Program-made: the position numbers and the translations under genes
Assembly (NCBI GenBank): GCA_900550295.1
Contig: URRM01000084.1
Span: 1 to 6,609 of the forward strand
Direction: 5' to 3'
Source: an uncultured bacterium
Lineage (GTDB): Bacteria > Cyanobacteriota > Vampirovibrionia > Gastranaerophilales > Gastranaerophilaceae
DNA: 6,609 bases
The notes under the pieces: generated by a model
Seen by the model: only the letters and a program-made list of their open reading frames with translations
Databases searched by the model: none
What the model was told of the DNA's origin: nothing
Shown: in pieces, positions 1 to 5,764 of the stretch
How the letters are laid out: each line of letters begins with the position of its first letter
Position numbering within the stretch: position 1 is the first letter of the stretch

Positions 1-24
1 CGCCGAAGGCTTTTGCCTTCGGCG
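1..24 (-). terminator. Probable flagellin terminator hairpin (cut by window edge)
   Basis: A perfect 10-bp GC-rich stem (CGCCGAAGGC pairing with GCCTTCGGCG) closes on a 4-base loop, 25 bases after the flagellin stop codon. Read on the minus strand it would fold just downstream of the flagellin gene, as an intrinsic terminator should. The U-tract that would confirm it lies outside the window, so the role is inferred from stem quality and position. Confidence 0.75.
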
Positions 25-49
25 CTTCTATATCTTATCACTTTCCATA

Positions 50-949
50 TTATACAAGGTTCATAGCGATAGATGGAGCTTGGTTAGCTGTTGCTAATAA
101 GCTTGCTGATGTTTGTTGAAGAATTTGGTTTTTAATGTAGTTTGAAGATTCTTCAGCGATGTCAGCATCTTGGATTAATGATGCTGCACTTGTTAAGTTT
201 GTTTCCATTACGCCTGCTGATTCAATAGCAGAAAGGATTCTTTGTTGGAAACCACCGATTTGAGTTGTTCTGTCTGTAATGTTTGCCAATGCATTATCAA
301 TATCTGTTAAGAATGCTCTGGCATTTTCATCTGCAGATTTATTTCCAGCGTTATCAAATGCTGTAACTTTTATATCTGTACCATTCATTGATACAAAATT
401 GCTTTTTGCGAATAATGCTGTAGCTGTTGCTTTTGCGAATAATGATTTATCTAATTTGATAACACTTTCGCCTGCACTTGTGATACCTACTTGTAGGTTG
501 ATATCAGATGTGATACCTGTCTTAGTATCTTCACTAAATAATACTTTGCCGTTGAATTCAGAAGAATTTGCCATACGTGAAATTTCAGCAAGTCTTGCAC
601 CTACTTCAGTTTTGATAGCTTTCATTGCATCTGTACCGTAAGTACCGTTAGCAGCTTGTTCAGTTAAATCTCTGATACGAACCAAGTTGTCTTTCATTAC
701 ACCTAAAACACCTTCTGCTGTGTCTAACATTGAAGCACCCATTTGACCGTTGTCTTGTGCTACTTTTAATGATGAAACTTTATAGTTTAATTTGTTTGCC
801 ACAGCCATACCAGCAGCATCATCTTTTGATGAATTGATACGATAACCAGTTGTCATACGTTCCATTGCTGTGTTCATTTTTGTTGTTGATTTGTTCAAAG
901 AACTTTGTGCAGTTAATGCTGCCATGTTTGTGTTTACTGTAATTGCCAT
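50..949 (-). CDS. fliC: Flagellin (flagellar filament protein)
   Basis: This is the exported structural subunit that polymerises into the flagellar filament. The 299-residue protein begins with a typical flagellin N-terminal D0/D1 region (MAITVNTNMAALTAQ, then the SSKDDAAGMAVANKL segment at about 40-54 and NLVRIRDLTEQAANGT at about 88-103). It ends with the matching D1/D0 helix (ESAGVMETNLTSAASLIQDADIAEE and the LQQTSASLLATANQAP stretch at about 243-292). Only a short variable part, about residues 140-205, separates them, so it is a compact flagellin without large D2/D3 outer domains. The start is fixed by AAAAGGAG 9 bases upstream. It stands alone between its own promoter and terminator, with a sigma-28-type promoter upstream, as expected for a late flagellar gene. 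No other flagellar genes are in the window. Assignment to flagellin is secure; the symbol could equally be hag or flaA. Confidence 0.97.
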   Translation of the reverse strand: MAITVNTNMAALTAQSSLNKSTTKMNTAMERMTTGYRINSSKDDAAGMAVANKLNYKVSSLKVAQDNGQMGASMLDTAEGVLGVMKDNLVRIRDLTEQAANGTYGTDAMKAIKTEVGARLAEISRMANSSEFNGKVLFSEDTKTGITSDINLQVGITSAGESVIKLDKSLFAKATATALFAKSNFVSMNGTDIKVTAFDNAGNKSADENARAFLTDIDNALANITDRTTQIGGFQQRILSAIESAGVMETNLTSAASLIQDADIAEESSNYIKNQILQQTSASLLATANQAPSIAMNLV

Positions 950-958
950 AATTTTGAT

Positions 959-966
959 CTCCTTTT
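959..966 (-). promoter_or_regulatory. Strong Shine-Dalgarno of flagellin
   Basis: AAAAGGAG lies 9 bases before the flagellin ATG on the minus strand and is among the best ribosome binding sites in the window, which suits a highly expressed protein. Its GGA, together with a second GGA at 1002-1004 in the leader, could also be CsrA contacts; that part is speculation. Confidence 0.85.
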
Positions 967-1015
967 CATTTTAGTACTTTGTTGTAATACTATGGTTTGT
1001 TTCCTTACATACCTA

Positions 1016-1042
1016 TTATCGGGAATTCATATGGCTTCTTTA
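1016..1042 (-). promoter_or_regulatory. Sigma-28 (FliA/SigD) type flagellin promoter
   Basis: On the minus strand TAAA (1042-1039) is followed by exactly 15 bases and then CCCGATAA (1023-1016). The established sigma-28 consensus is TAAA-N15-GCCGATAA, so 11 of 12 specified positions match at ideal spacing. Transcription would start at about 1008-1010, giving a leader of roughly 60 bases before the flagellin ATG. The promoter belongs to flagellin, the only minus-strand gene downstream of it. It implies that the genome also encodes sigma-28 and probably its anti-sigma factor FlgM. Confidence 0.9.
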
Positions 1043-1063
1043 TATTTCTTTGGTATGAACTAT

Positions 1064-1081
1064 ACTATACTTTAGTATAGT
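1064..1081. repeat. 8-bp inverted repeat upstream of the flagellin promoter
   Basis: ACTATACT and AGTATAGT are perfect inverted copies separated by two T bases. The repeat ends 21 bp upstream of the sigma-28 -35 element, between the flagellin promoter and the terminator of the preceding operon. The small spacer favours a protein-binding palindrome over an RNA hairpin, and there is no U-tract suited to a terminator. It could be an accessory operator for flagellin, but no binding protein can be named. Confidence 0.4.
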
Positions 1082-1086
1082 CTTTT

Positions 1087-1128
1087 CAAAAAATAATAAA
1101 AAAATGCATGCTAATTAGCATGCATTTT
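1087..1128 (-). terminator. Intrinsic terminator of the two-component/galE operon
   Basis: Positions 1101-1128 form a perfect 28-base palindrome that folds as a 12-bp stem (AAAATGCATGCT) on an AATT loop. On the minus strand it is followed by a U-rich run, seven T then ATTA then six T, down to 1088. It lies 23 bases beyond the stop of the 76-residue membrane protein, so it closes that operon and insulates the flagellin promoter. On the plus strand only four T follow the stem, so the minus orientation is the effective one. Confidence 0.88.
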
Positions 1129-1151
1129 CAATATAAAATTTAAAAATATAT

Positions 1152-1382
1152 TTATCTGCAAAGGATATTATAAGTTAAAAGCATGGTTACAAAACCGCTT
1201 ATTATCGTACCTTGTGGCTCACCTGCAATAAGAGTACAGATTGTTGTTGCGATTACTGCCAATATAAAACATATCCATGTTGCATTGATTTTTTCTAATG
1301 GTTTTTGCACAAATGAATATCTTATAATTATAGCTATTATTACAAAAACGAGTGAGATAGCGATTGTTATACCTATTGGCAT
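1152..1382 (-). CDS. Small integral membrane protein, function unknown
   Basis: A 76-residue, very hydrophobic protein with three likely membrane helices at about residues 3-20, 35-53 and 57-75. A short basic/polar loop (RYSFVQKPLEK) follows the first helix and a GEPQG turn lies between the second and third. I do not recognise a family. Its ATG shares one base with the galE stop codon (TAATG), and an AGAAAGG ribosome binding site lies within the end of galE, so it is very probably translated by coupling to galE. It is the last gene before the operon terminator. Being tied to galE and a membrane kinase, it could serve envelope or polysaccharide functions, but the sequence does not show this. 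That it is a real gene is well supported by the stop-start overlap and membrane-like composition. Confidence 0.75.
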   Translation of the reverse strand: MPIGITIAISLVFVIIAIIIRYSFVQKPLEKINATWICFILAVIATTICTLIAGEPQGTIISGFVTMLLTYNILCR

Positions 1383-2383
1383 TATTGACCTTTCTTAAAT
1401 TCTTCTAATTTTAATTCCCATGCATAAGCTGTTCTTATACTGTCTTTCAAGCTTTTTTTAGGCGCCCATTTTAGTAGCTTTTTTGCTTTGCTAGAGTTGG
1501 CGTAAAGTGTTGAAGGATCACCTTCTCGGCGTTCAACAATTTTTATTTTAATGTTTTTGTTTAAAACATTTTCGCATGCTTCAAATACTTCTTTTACACT
1601 ATTTCCGTGTTCTGAGCCAATATTAAAAACATCTGATTTATCATTTTCTTTTATATGTATATAGGCTAATCTATGGGCTTCGGCAAGGTCTTCAACGTTG
1701 ACGTAATCACGGATGCATGTGCCGTCAGGAGTATCATAATCGTTGCCATAAAGTTTGAATTCTTTATTATTTTCAATGGCTGATTTTAGTACGTTAGGTA
1801 TTAAATGAGTTTCATTGTCATGCCATTCTCCAACTCTGCACAATTCGTCGCAACCACTGACATTAAAGTATCTTAGACAAATTGATTTAAGTCCATGCGC
1901 TTTGTCGTAGTCCTTTAATATCATTTCTATGCAAAGTTTAGAATTGCCATAAGGATTTATAGGTTTTTGCGGATGTTTTTCGTCTATAGGCACGTATTGT
2001 GGCTCTCCGTACGTTGCACATGTTGATGAAAATACAAATTTCTTAACTCCATGTTTTACCATAGAATCCAGTAAATTTATAGTTCCTAAAACGTTGTTTC
2101 TATAGTATTTTGACGGATTTTTAACACTTTCTTCTACAAGCGAGAAGGCCGCAAAATGAACTACTGCATCGATATCGTATTTCTCAAAAACTTTTTCAAT
2201 ATCGTCTTTATTGCACAAATCACCTTGTGTAAAGTCAATATTCCCAATATGTTTTAACTCATTGATAATTTCAATATGACCGGTTGATAAATTGTCAAAC
2301 GCAACAACATCATAACCGTTATTTAAGAAGTTGATTGCTGTATGGCTTCCAATGTATCCTGCTGCACCAGTAATTAAAATCAT
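1382..2383 (-). CDS. galE: UDP-glucose 4-epimerase GalE
   Basis: A cytoplasmic NAD-dependent enzyme of the extended short-chain dehydrogenase family that interconverts UDP-glucose and UDP-galactose, feeding galactose catabolism and surface-glycan synthesis. The 333 residues match the family length (about 330-340). Visible motifs are the N-terminal Rossmann motif GAAGYIGSH (6-14), FSSTCATYGEP (118-128, with Thr121 where E. coli has catalytic Ser124), the YxxxK pair Tyr145/Lys149, and RREGDP (285-290) near the nucleotide-sugar site. By my hand alignment the position of E. coli Tyr299, which influences acceptance of N-acetylated sugars, is Leu293. A bulky residue there would favour UDP-Glc/UDP-Gal, though this is only a suggestion. 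AAGGGG 7 bases before the ATG is the ribosome binding site. It lies 38 bases after the kinase gene with no terminator or clear promoter between them, and overlaps the next gene by one base. Confidence 0.95.
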   Translation of the reverse strand: MILITGAAGYIGSHTAINFLNNGYDVVAFDNLSTGHIEIINELKHIGNIDFTQGDLCNKDDIEKVFEKYDIDAVVHFAAFSLVEESVKNPSKYYRNNVLGTINLLDSMVKHGVKKFVFSSTCATYGEPQYVPIDEKHPQKPINPYGNSKLCIEMILKDYDKAHGLKSICLRYFNVSGCDELCRVGEWHDNETHLIPNVLKSAIENNKEFKLYGNDYDTPDGTCIRDYVNVEDLAEAHRLAYIHIKENDKSDVFNIGSEHGNSVKEVFEACENVLNKNIKIKIVERREGDPSTLYANSSKAKKLLKWAPKKSLKDSIRTAYAWELKLEEFKKGQ

Positions 2384-2421
2384 TTTTTATCCCCTTAGGT
2401 ACTATTATTGCATAAAATAAT

Positions 2422-3750
2422 TTAAAATTTAAAATCATTTCCATCAAGTTCATCATTGTTTTGTGGAATCGTAAATCCGAACTTGTAGATATCTGTATGC
2501 TCATCCTTGTTTAAAACATCGTATAATAACGTACCATTAAGGTTTTGTACAATGGTTTTTGCCAAAAATAATCCAATGCCAGAACCAACTTGTTTATATT
2601 TGTTTGTACCTATGTAATATTTGTCAAAAATGTGTTTAATGTTCTCTTTGGTTAGATTGCTTTTTATTGCTGTATTTTGAAGTGTAAATTCAATGTTTTG
2701 GTTGCTTGAGGTAAGATTTATCGTAATTGTTCCGTTTTCGTTACTGTAAGTGATTGCGTTAAAAAGCAAATTTAATATTAATCTTTGCAAGACCATTTGA
2801 TCAGAAAAAACAGCGCTTTCAGTAAAGTTTTCTGTGTTAAATTCTATTTTTAAATTTTTGCTGTATGCGGTTATTTCTAATTGGTTTATGCATTCTTGAA
2901 TTAATTTCTTTAAGTCAAAATTTGTGAATTTCAATTTATAACTTTCGTCACTAAAACGGTATGAGGCAAGCATTGATGTTAGCATTCCCAAGGCGAATTG
3001 GTTAGAGCTAATGATATGTTTTATCAGGTCTTTCTGTTCAGAATTCAATGTTCCAACTTTTTCGTCAAGTAAAAATTCTAAAATTTTACTTTGTGCCACA
3101 ATAGGGTTTTTTATATCGTGCGCTAAGGTTTCTACAAAATTGCGTTTTGTATTATAGTTTTCTTCTTGCTGTGTGATATTTCTACAAATGTTTAATGTGC
3201 CAATGACAGTGTTAGTTTCATCAAGCATAGGTGATTTTAGAACCTGAAAAGTTTGTTCAATATTGTTTAAATCTATTAGGTGAATATTAAATTGAACAGA
3301 TTTTTGAGTTGTAAGTACAATTTTTTCAAACTTTGAAATTTCTTTTTGCTCATCTTCTTTAAAAAGGTAAAAGAAGTTATTACCGTACACTTCTTCCTGT
3401 TTTAAGTCAAAAAACTTTAGAAATGCTTTATTGCAATCTATAATTTCAGATTTTAGATTTTTGATGTAAACAAGATCCGGAGTGTTTGTTTTTAGTTCGT
3501 CAAAGTAACTTTGTACGTACTGAAATTTTAGTTTAAACAGGTTTGAATTAAGTGAACTTAGGTATAATGCAAATAATAAAATAGATGCAATGATTATAAT
3601 TATACCTTCCTCAAGTCCGAGCTCAATGATAGGAGTAAGCATTCCAAGCAAAATAAAAACAATTATTGATATCAAAATAATTGCTGCTACTTTTATGTTT
3701 TTCAACGTTTTTGTTTGATTGTTATATGATATTTTTTTTTCTTTTGTCAT
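2422..3750 (-). CDS. PAS-domain membrane sensor histidine kinase
   Basis: A two-component sensor kinase that autophosphorylates on histidine and probably passes the phosphate to the response regulator encoded just upstream. In its 442 residues I see a short basic N-terminus, two membrane helices (about 20-43 and 49-66) joined by only a few polar residues, a PAS-like domain (about 80-193), a HisKA dimerisation domain with the H-box ETLAHDIKNP (phospho-acceptor His211), and an HATPase domain. The latter has an N-box with Asn327/Asn331, an F-box IFDKYY (374-379) and a G2 box GSGIGLFLAK (389-398). The usual DxGxG (G1) box is degenerate, reading QNTA around 358-361. With almost no extracytoplasmic loop, sensing is likely through the membrane or the PAS domain; the ligand is unknown. 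The ATG begins 2 bases after the regulator stop and lacks a clear Shine-Dalgarno, so translation is probably coupled. Confidence 0.92.
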   Translation of the reverse strand: MTKEKKISYNNQTKTLKNIKVAAIILISIIVFILLGMLTPIIELGLEEGIIIIIASILLFALYLSSLNSNLFKLKFQYVQSYFDELKTNTPDLVYIKNLKSEIIDCNKAFLKFFDLKQEEVYGNNFFYLFKEDEQKEISKFEKIVLTTQKSVQFNIHLIDLNNIEQTFQVLKSPMLDETNTVIGTLNICRNITQQEENYNTKRNFVETLAHDIKNPIVAQSKILEFLLDEKVGTLNSEQKDLIKHIISSNQFALGMLTSMLASYRFSDESYKLKFTNFDLKKLIQECINQLEITAYSKNLKIEFNTENFTESAVFSDQMVLQRLILNLLFNAITYSNENGTITINLTSSNQNIEFTLQNTAIKSNLTKENIKHIFDKYYIGTNKYKQVGSGIGLFLAKTIVQNLNGTLLYDVLNKDEHTDIYKFGFTIPQNNDELDGNDFKF

Positions 3751-3752
3751 TT

Positions 3753-4415
3753 TTAAATTTTTGATTTAAATGATAAAACTGCAATTTGCATTCTGTCTTC
3801 TAATTCTAATTTTGTTAGAATGCTGCCTACATGTGCTTTTGCGGTATTTAAGCTGATAAATAATTCTTCTGCAATCTCTGGGTTTGTCATGCCTTGGGCA
3901 ACAAGTTTAAATACTTCAAATTCCCGAGAAGAAAGTTTTTCCTTTATATTATCAAATGAATATAAATTGTCAAAATTGGTTGAATTAGGTTTTGGAATTT
4001 CTGCAAGTGGAATTTGTTCTAAATTCGGATCAAAATAAAATGCTCCGGTAGATACTGCTTTAACGATATCTACAAGTTTTAGGTTTGAAGTGCTTTTTAG
4101 AACATAGCCTCTTGCTCCGTATGCAATACAAGCAAGCATTTCACTCTCACTTTCGTGAGAAGTTAATTCAATGATATATGTTGATGGAAATTTGTTATGA
4201 AGAACTTTTGTTGCTTCAATACCATTCATTTGAGGTAGTCCTAAATCCATTAAGATTACATCAGCAGGGCATGTTTCCATTGCTTCAATACATTCCTCTG
4301 CTGTTGCAAAAGCGTTTAATACTTTGATATCATTACTAGCAGAAAATCCACTGACGAGTGAAAGTCTGAATAGCACATAATCTTCTACAATGTAGACGTT
4401 AATTGGTTTACACAT
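3753..4415 (-). CDS. NarL/FixJ-family response regulator
   Basis: A DNA-binding transcription regulator, presumably phosphorylated by the adjacent kinase. The 220 residues comprise a receiver domain (about 5-120) with acidic pair Glu11/Asp12, phospho-acceptor Asp57 in VILMDLGLP, Thr85 and Lys107 in GYVLKS. A linker of about 35 residues follows, then a LuxR-type helix-turn-helix (about 158-215: LSSREFEVFKLVAQGMTNPE, and recognition helix around SLNTAKAHVGSILTKL). All key receiver residues are present, so it should be phosphorylatable. The receiver style resembles cyanobacterial NarL-type regulators. It is first in the operon, behind a good promoter; the ATG has only a distant AGGG upstream, so initiation may be weak or use little leader sequence. 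Its own upstream palindrome (4494-4507) resembles NarL-family half-sites and suggests autoregulation. Target genes are unknown, though galE is co-transcribed. Confidence 0.94.
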   Translation of the reverse strand: MCKPINVYIVEDYVLFRLSLVSGFSASNDIKVLNAFATAEECIEAMETCPADVILMDLGLPQMNGIEATKVLHNKFPSTYIIELTSHESESEMLACIAYGARGYVLKSTSNLKLVDIVKAVSTGAFYFDPNLEQIPLAEIPKPNSTNFDNLYSFDNIKEKLSSREFEVFKLVAQGMTNPEIAEELFISLNTAKAHVGSILTKLELEDRMQIAVLSFKSKI

Positions 4416-4448
4416 AATTTACAAAGCCCTAATTTCTATTATTAATAA

Positions 4449-4477
4449 ATAATACTTTACTGGATTTATAAAGTCAA
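4449..4477 (-). promoter_or_regulatory. Sigma-70-type promoter of the two-component/galE operon
   Basis: On the minus strand TTGACT (4477-4472) and TATTAT (4454-4449) are separated by exactly 17 bases, matching 5 of 6 positions of each consensus hexamer. A T-rich tract at 4478-4492 immediately upstream could act as an UP element. The predicted start near 4442 leaves a leader of about 27 bases before the response regulator ATG. This is the only good promoter seen for the four-gene operon. Confidence 0.8.
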
Positions 4478-4493
4478 AAAAAAATATAAAAAC

Positions 4494-4507
4494 TACCCAG
4501 TTGGGTA
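4494..4507. promoter_or_regulatory. Palindromic candidate operator with NarL-like half-sites
   Basis: TACCCA-GT-TGGGTA is a perfect inverted repeat, GC-rich in an otherwise AT-rich region, 16 bp upstream of the -35 hexamer of the regulator operon. NarL-family heptamers are described as TACYYMT, usually in a 7-2-7 inverted arrangement; these halves match at TACCCA but sit closer together. The location suits activation or autoregulation by the response regulator encoded downstream. Binding is inferred. Confidence 0.5.
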
Positions 4508-4529
4508 ATAAATTTTGTATAAATTTTGT
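4508..4529. repeat. Perfect tandem 11-bp repeat (two copies)
   Basis: ATAAATTTTGT occurs twice without a gap, abutting the palindrome at 4494-4507. The period is about one helical turn, so two proteins bound here would lie on the same face of the DNA. It may be part of the regulator promoter's control region or simply AT-rich low-complexity sequence. Confidence 0.45.
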
Positions 4530-4546
4530 TGTTTAATAATGTATAC

Positions 4547-4573
4547 AATATTCTAGACCAACTTCTAGATATT
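4547..4573 (+). other. Predicted stem-loop before the plus-strand terminator
   Basis: TTCTAGA occurs twice with a 12-base period. Because TCTAGA is self-complementary, the copies at 4552-4557 and 4564-4569 can pair around a 6-base loop, extended by four more A-T pairs across a single bulged T. It sits 13 bases before the terminator stem on the same strand, giving two consecutive hairpins, as in many small RNAs. No convincing plus-strand promoter was found. Confidence 0.35.
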
Positions 4574-4586
4574 CTTAATTCCAACC

Positions 4587-4613
4587 GGAGGTTCAAAAAC
4601 CTCCTTTTTTTTT
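4587..4613 (+). terminator. Orphan intrinsic terminator facing the plus strand
   Basis: GGAGGTT pairs perfectly with AACCTCC around a CAAA loop, and nine T follow directly on the plus strand: a textbook intrinsic terminator. No plus-strand gene precedes it in the window. On the minus strand, which carries the TPR gene ending at 4618, the stem is followed by GGTTGGAATT instead of a U-tract, so it would be a poor terminator for that gene, although some pausing there is possible. Confidence 0.8.
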
Positions 4614-4617
4614 GAAA

Positions 4618-5679
4618 TTATTTTCTGAATTCTTTTTTAAAGTCGGTATCATTGACAATATCTTTGTAAGAGTCAATGCGTTTTCTAAAGTTTAGAGCAT
4701 TTTCGTCTAATTCTTTTGAGTCAGACATATCATCTAAAACTTCTGAAAGCTTGTTAAATAAAGATATAAAGTCATTTTTAAATACATTATTAAATGAGAA
4801 TAATCTTTCAATATCTTGTAATGCTTCATTAAACATTTGCAATGCACATTCCGCAATAGTTCTGTTTAAGTATATATCAGGAAAATCAGAATCTATTTTT
4901 GCGGCATTATTAAATGTTTCGTAAGCTTCTTTATAATTTTCAAGTTCAAGTTGCAAAATACCCAAACTTATCATTGATTCAAAATCTGTAGAGTTTAGTT
5001 CTAAAGCCTTGTTATAGTCCGCAATAGCGCCTTTGTAATCATCAATTTTATATTTTGCATATGCTCTTTTTTTGAAGGTTTGAAAATCGTTTGAATTTAG
5101 TTCGATTGCCTTGTTGTAGTCTTCAATAGAACCCTCATAGTTTTCAGAGTTTTCTTTTGCTATCGCACGGTTGAAATAAATGTCATGGCAAGAATATAGC
5201 TCTAAAGATTTGTTAAAATCAAGGATTGCACTGTCATAATCTTTTAGGTAATTTTTAGCGTTTCCACGATTGTTGTATGCCATAAAGTTTTCAGGATCAA
5301 GCTCAATAGCCTTGTTATAGTCGTCTATAGCTTCTTTTATATGTCTTTGATTGTATTTTACAAAACCTCTGTTAAAGTAAGCCTCTGAATAGTTTGGCTT
5401 TATTTCAATAGCTTTGTTGTAGTCTTTTATTGCATCTTCATACAATCCTAAATTTCCAAGGCAGTTTCCACGGTTATTGTAAGCTTTTAAACAGTTGCTA
5501 TCAAGTTCAATGGCTTTTGTATAGTCCTTTGCTGCGCCTTCAAAGTCACTCATTTCGTACTTTAAATCACCTCTTAAAAGATATAAATCAAGCGTATCAG
5601 CATTTTCAAGCTGTTGCATTGCAAGCTCGAATTGCTTATTTTTGATTAAATCCTTTATTTCAGATGCTTTTAGAGGCAT
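4618..5679 (-). CDS. Tetratricopeptide-repeat protein
   Basis: A 353-residue, probably cytoplasmic protein made almost entirely of TPR helices, which act as scaffolds for protein-protein contacts. About seven or eight 34-residue units run from residue 32 to about 295, with recurrent signatures such as AYNNRGN, DYNKAIEL and YFNRG; the units starting near 66, 100, 134, 167, 200 and 234 are the clearest. The N-terminal 30 residues form a less canonical helical pair, and the C-terminal 55 or so are charged and not TPR-like. No signal peptide, membrane helix or catalytic domain is seen, so neither partner nor function can be named. AGGA 8 bases before the ATG is the ribosome binding site. It has its own promoter and is likely a separate transcript. 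The central units are so alike that internal duplication is plausible. Confidence 0.92.
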   Translation of the reverse strand: MPLKASEIKDLIKNKQFELAMQQLENADTLDLYLLRGDLKYEMSDFEGAAKDYTKAIELDSNCLKAYNNRGNCLGNLGLYEDAIKDYNKAIEIKPNYSEAYFNRGFVKYNQRHIKEAIDDYNKAIELDPENFMAYNNRGNAKNYLKDYDSAILDFNKSLELYSCHDIYFNRAIAKENSENYEGSIEDYNKAIELNSNDFQTFKKRAYAKYKIDDYKGAIADYNKALELNSTDFESMISLGILQLELENYKEAYETFNNAAKIDSDFPDIYLNRTIAECALQMFNEALQDIERLFSFNNVFKNDFISLFNKLSEVLDDMSDSKELDENALNFRKRIDSYKDIVNDTDFKKEFRK

Positions 5680-5709
5680 TATAATTGTCCTACGTTCCTT
5701 TTTTACTCT

Positions 5710-5738
5710 ATTTTAGGCATATTATTAAGTCATGTCAA
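5710..5738 (-). promoter_or_regulatory. Near-consensus sigma-70 promoter of the TPR gene
   Basis: TTGACA (5738-5733, exact consensus) and TAAAAT (5715-5710, 5 of 6) are separated by 17 bases on the minus strand. The predicted start near 5703 gives a leader of about 24 bases that includes the AGGA ribosome binding site. It begins 26 bases beyond the stop of the preceding gene, where I see no terminator, so some read-through from that gene may add to expression. Confidence 0.85.
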
Positions 5739-5764
5739 ATAGAAAAACAAATTGTAAAATTGTC

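Noticed and set aside
279..641. Plus-strand 120-codon open frame opposite flagellin, and similar plus-strand frames opposite the galE-region, regulator, TPR and C_GCAxxG_C_C genes
   Set aside because: All are antisense shadows of clear genes, without ribosome binding sites or family-like sequence.
1101..1128. The 28-base palindrome as a protein operator for flagellin
   Set aside because: Its U-rich minus-strand flank and position after the operon's last stop codon fit an intrinsic terminator better.
2319..2504. Open frame of 61 codons on the minus strand bridging the kinase end and galE start
   Set aside because: It overlaps two well-supported genes in another frame and shows no recognisable protein features; the galE ribosome binding site lies within it.
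4539..4556. Five-codon plus-strand reading frame (ATG TAT ACA ATA TTC TAG) before the terminator, resembling an attenuation leader peptide
   Set aside because: No ribosome binding site, no run of regulatory codons, and no plus-strand gene after the terminator to attenuate.
4587..4613. The hairpin as the normal terminator of the TPR gene
   Set aside because: On the minus strand the stem is preceded by A residues but followed by GGTTGGAATT, not a U-tract; the strong orientation is plus.
4779..5590. Repeated DNA within the TPR gene as a mobile or CRISPR-like array
   Set aside because: The periodicity is about 102 bases, exactly 34 codons, in frame, and encodes TPR motifs.
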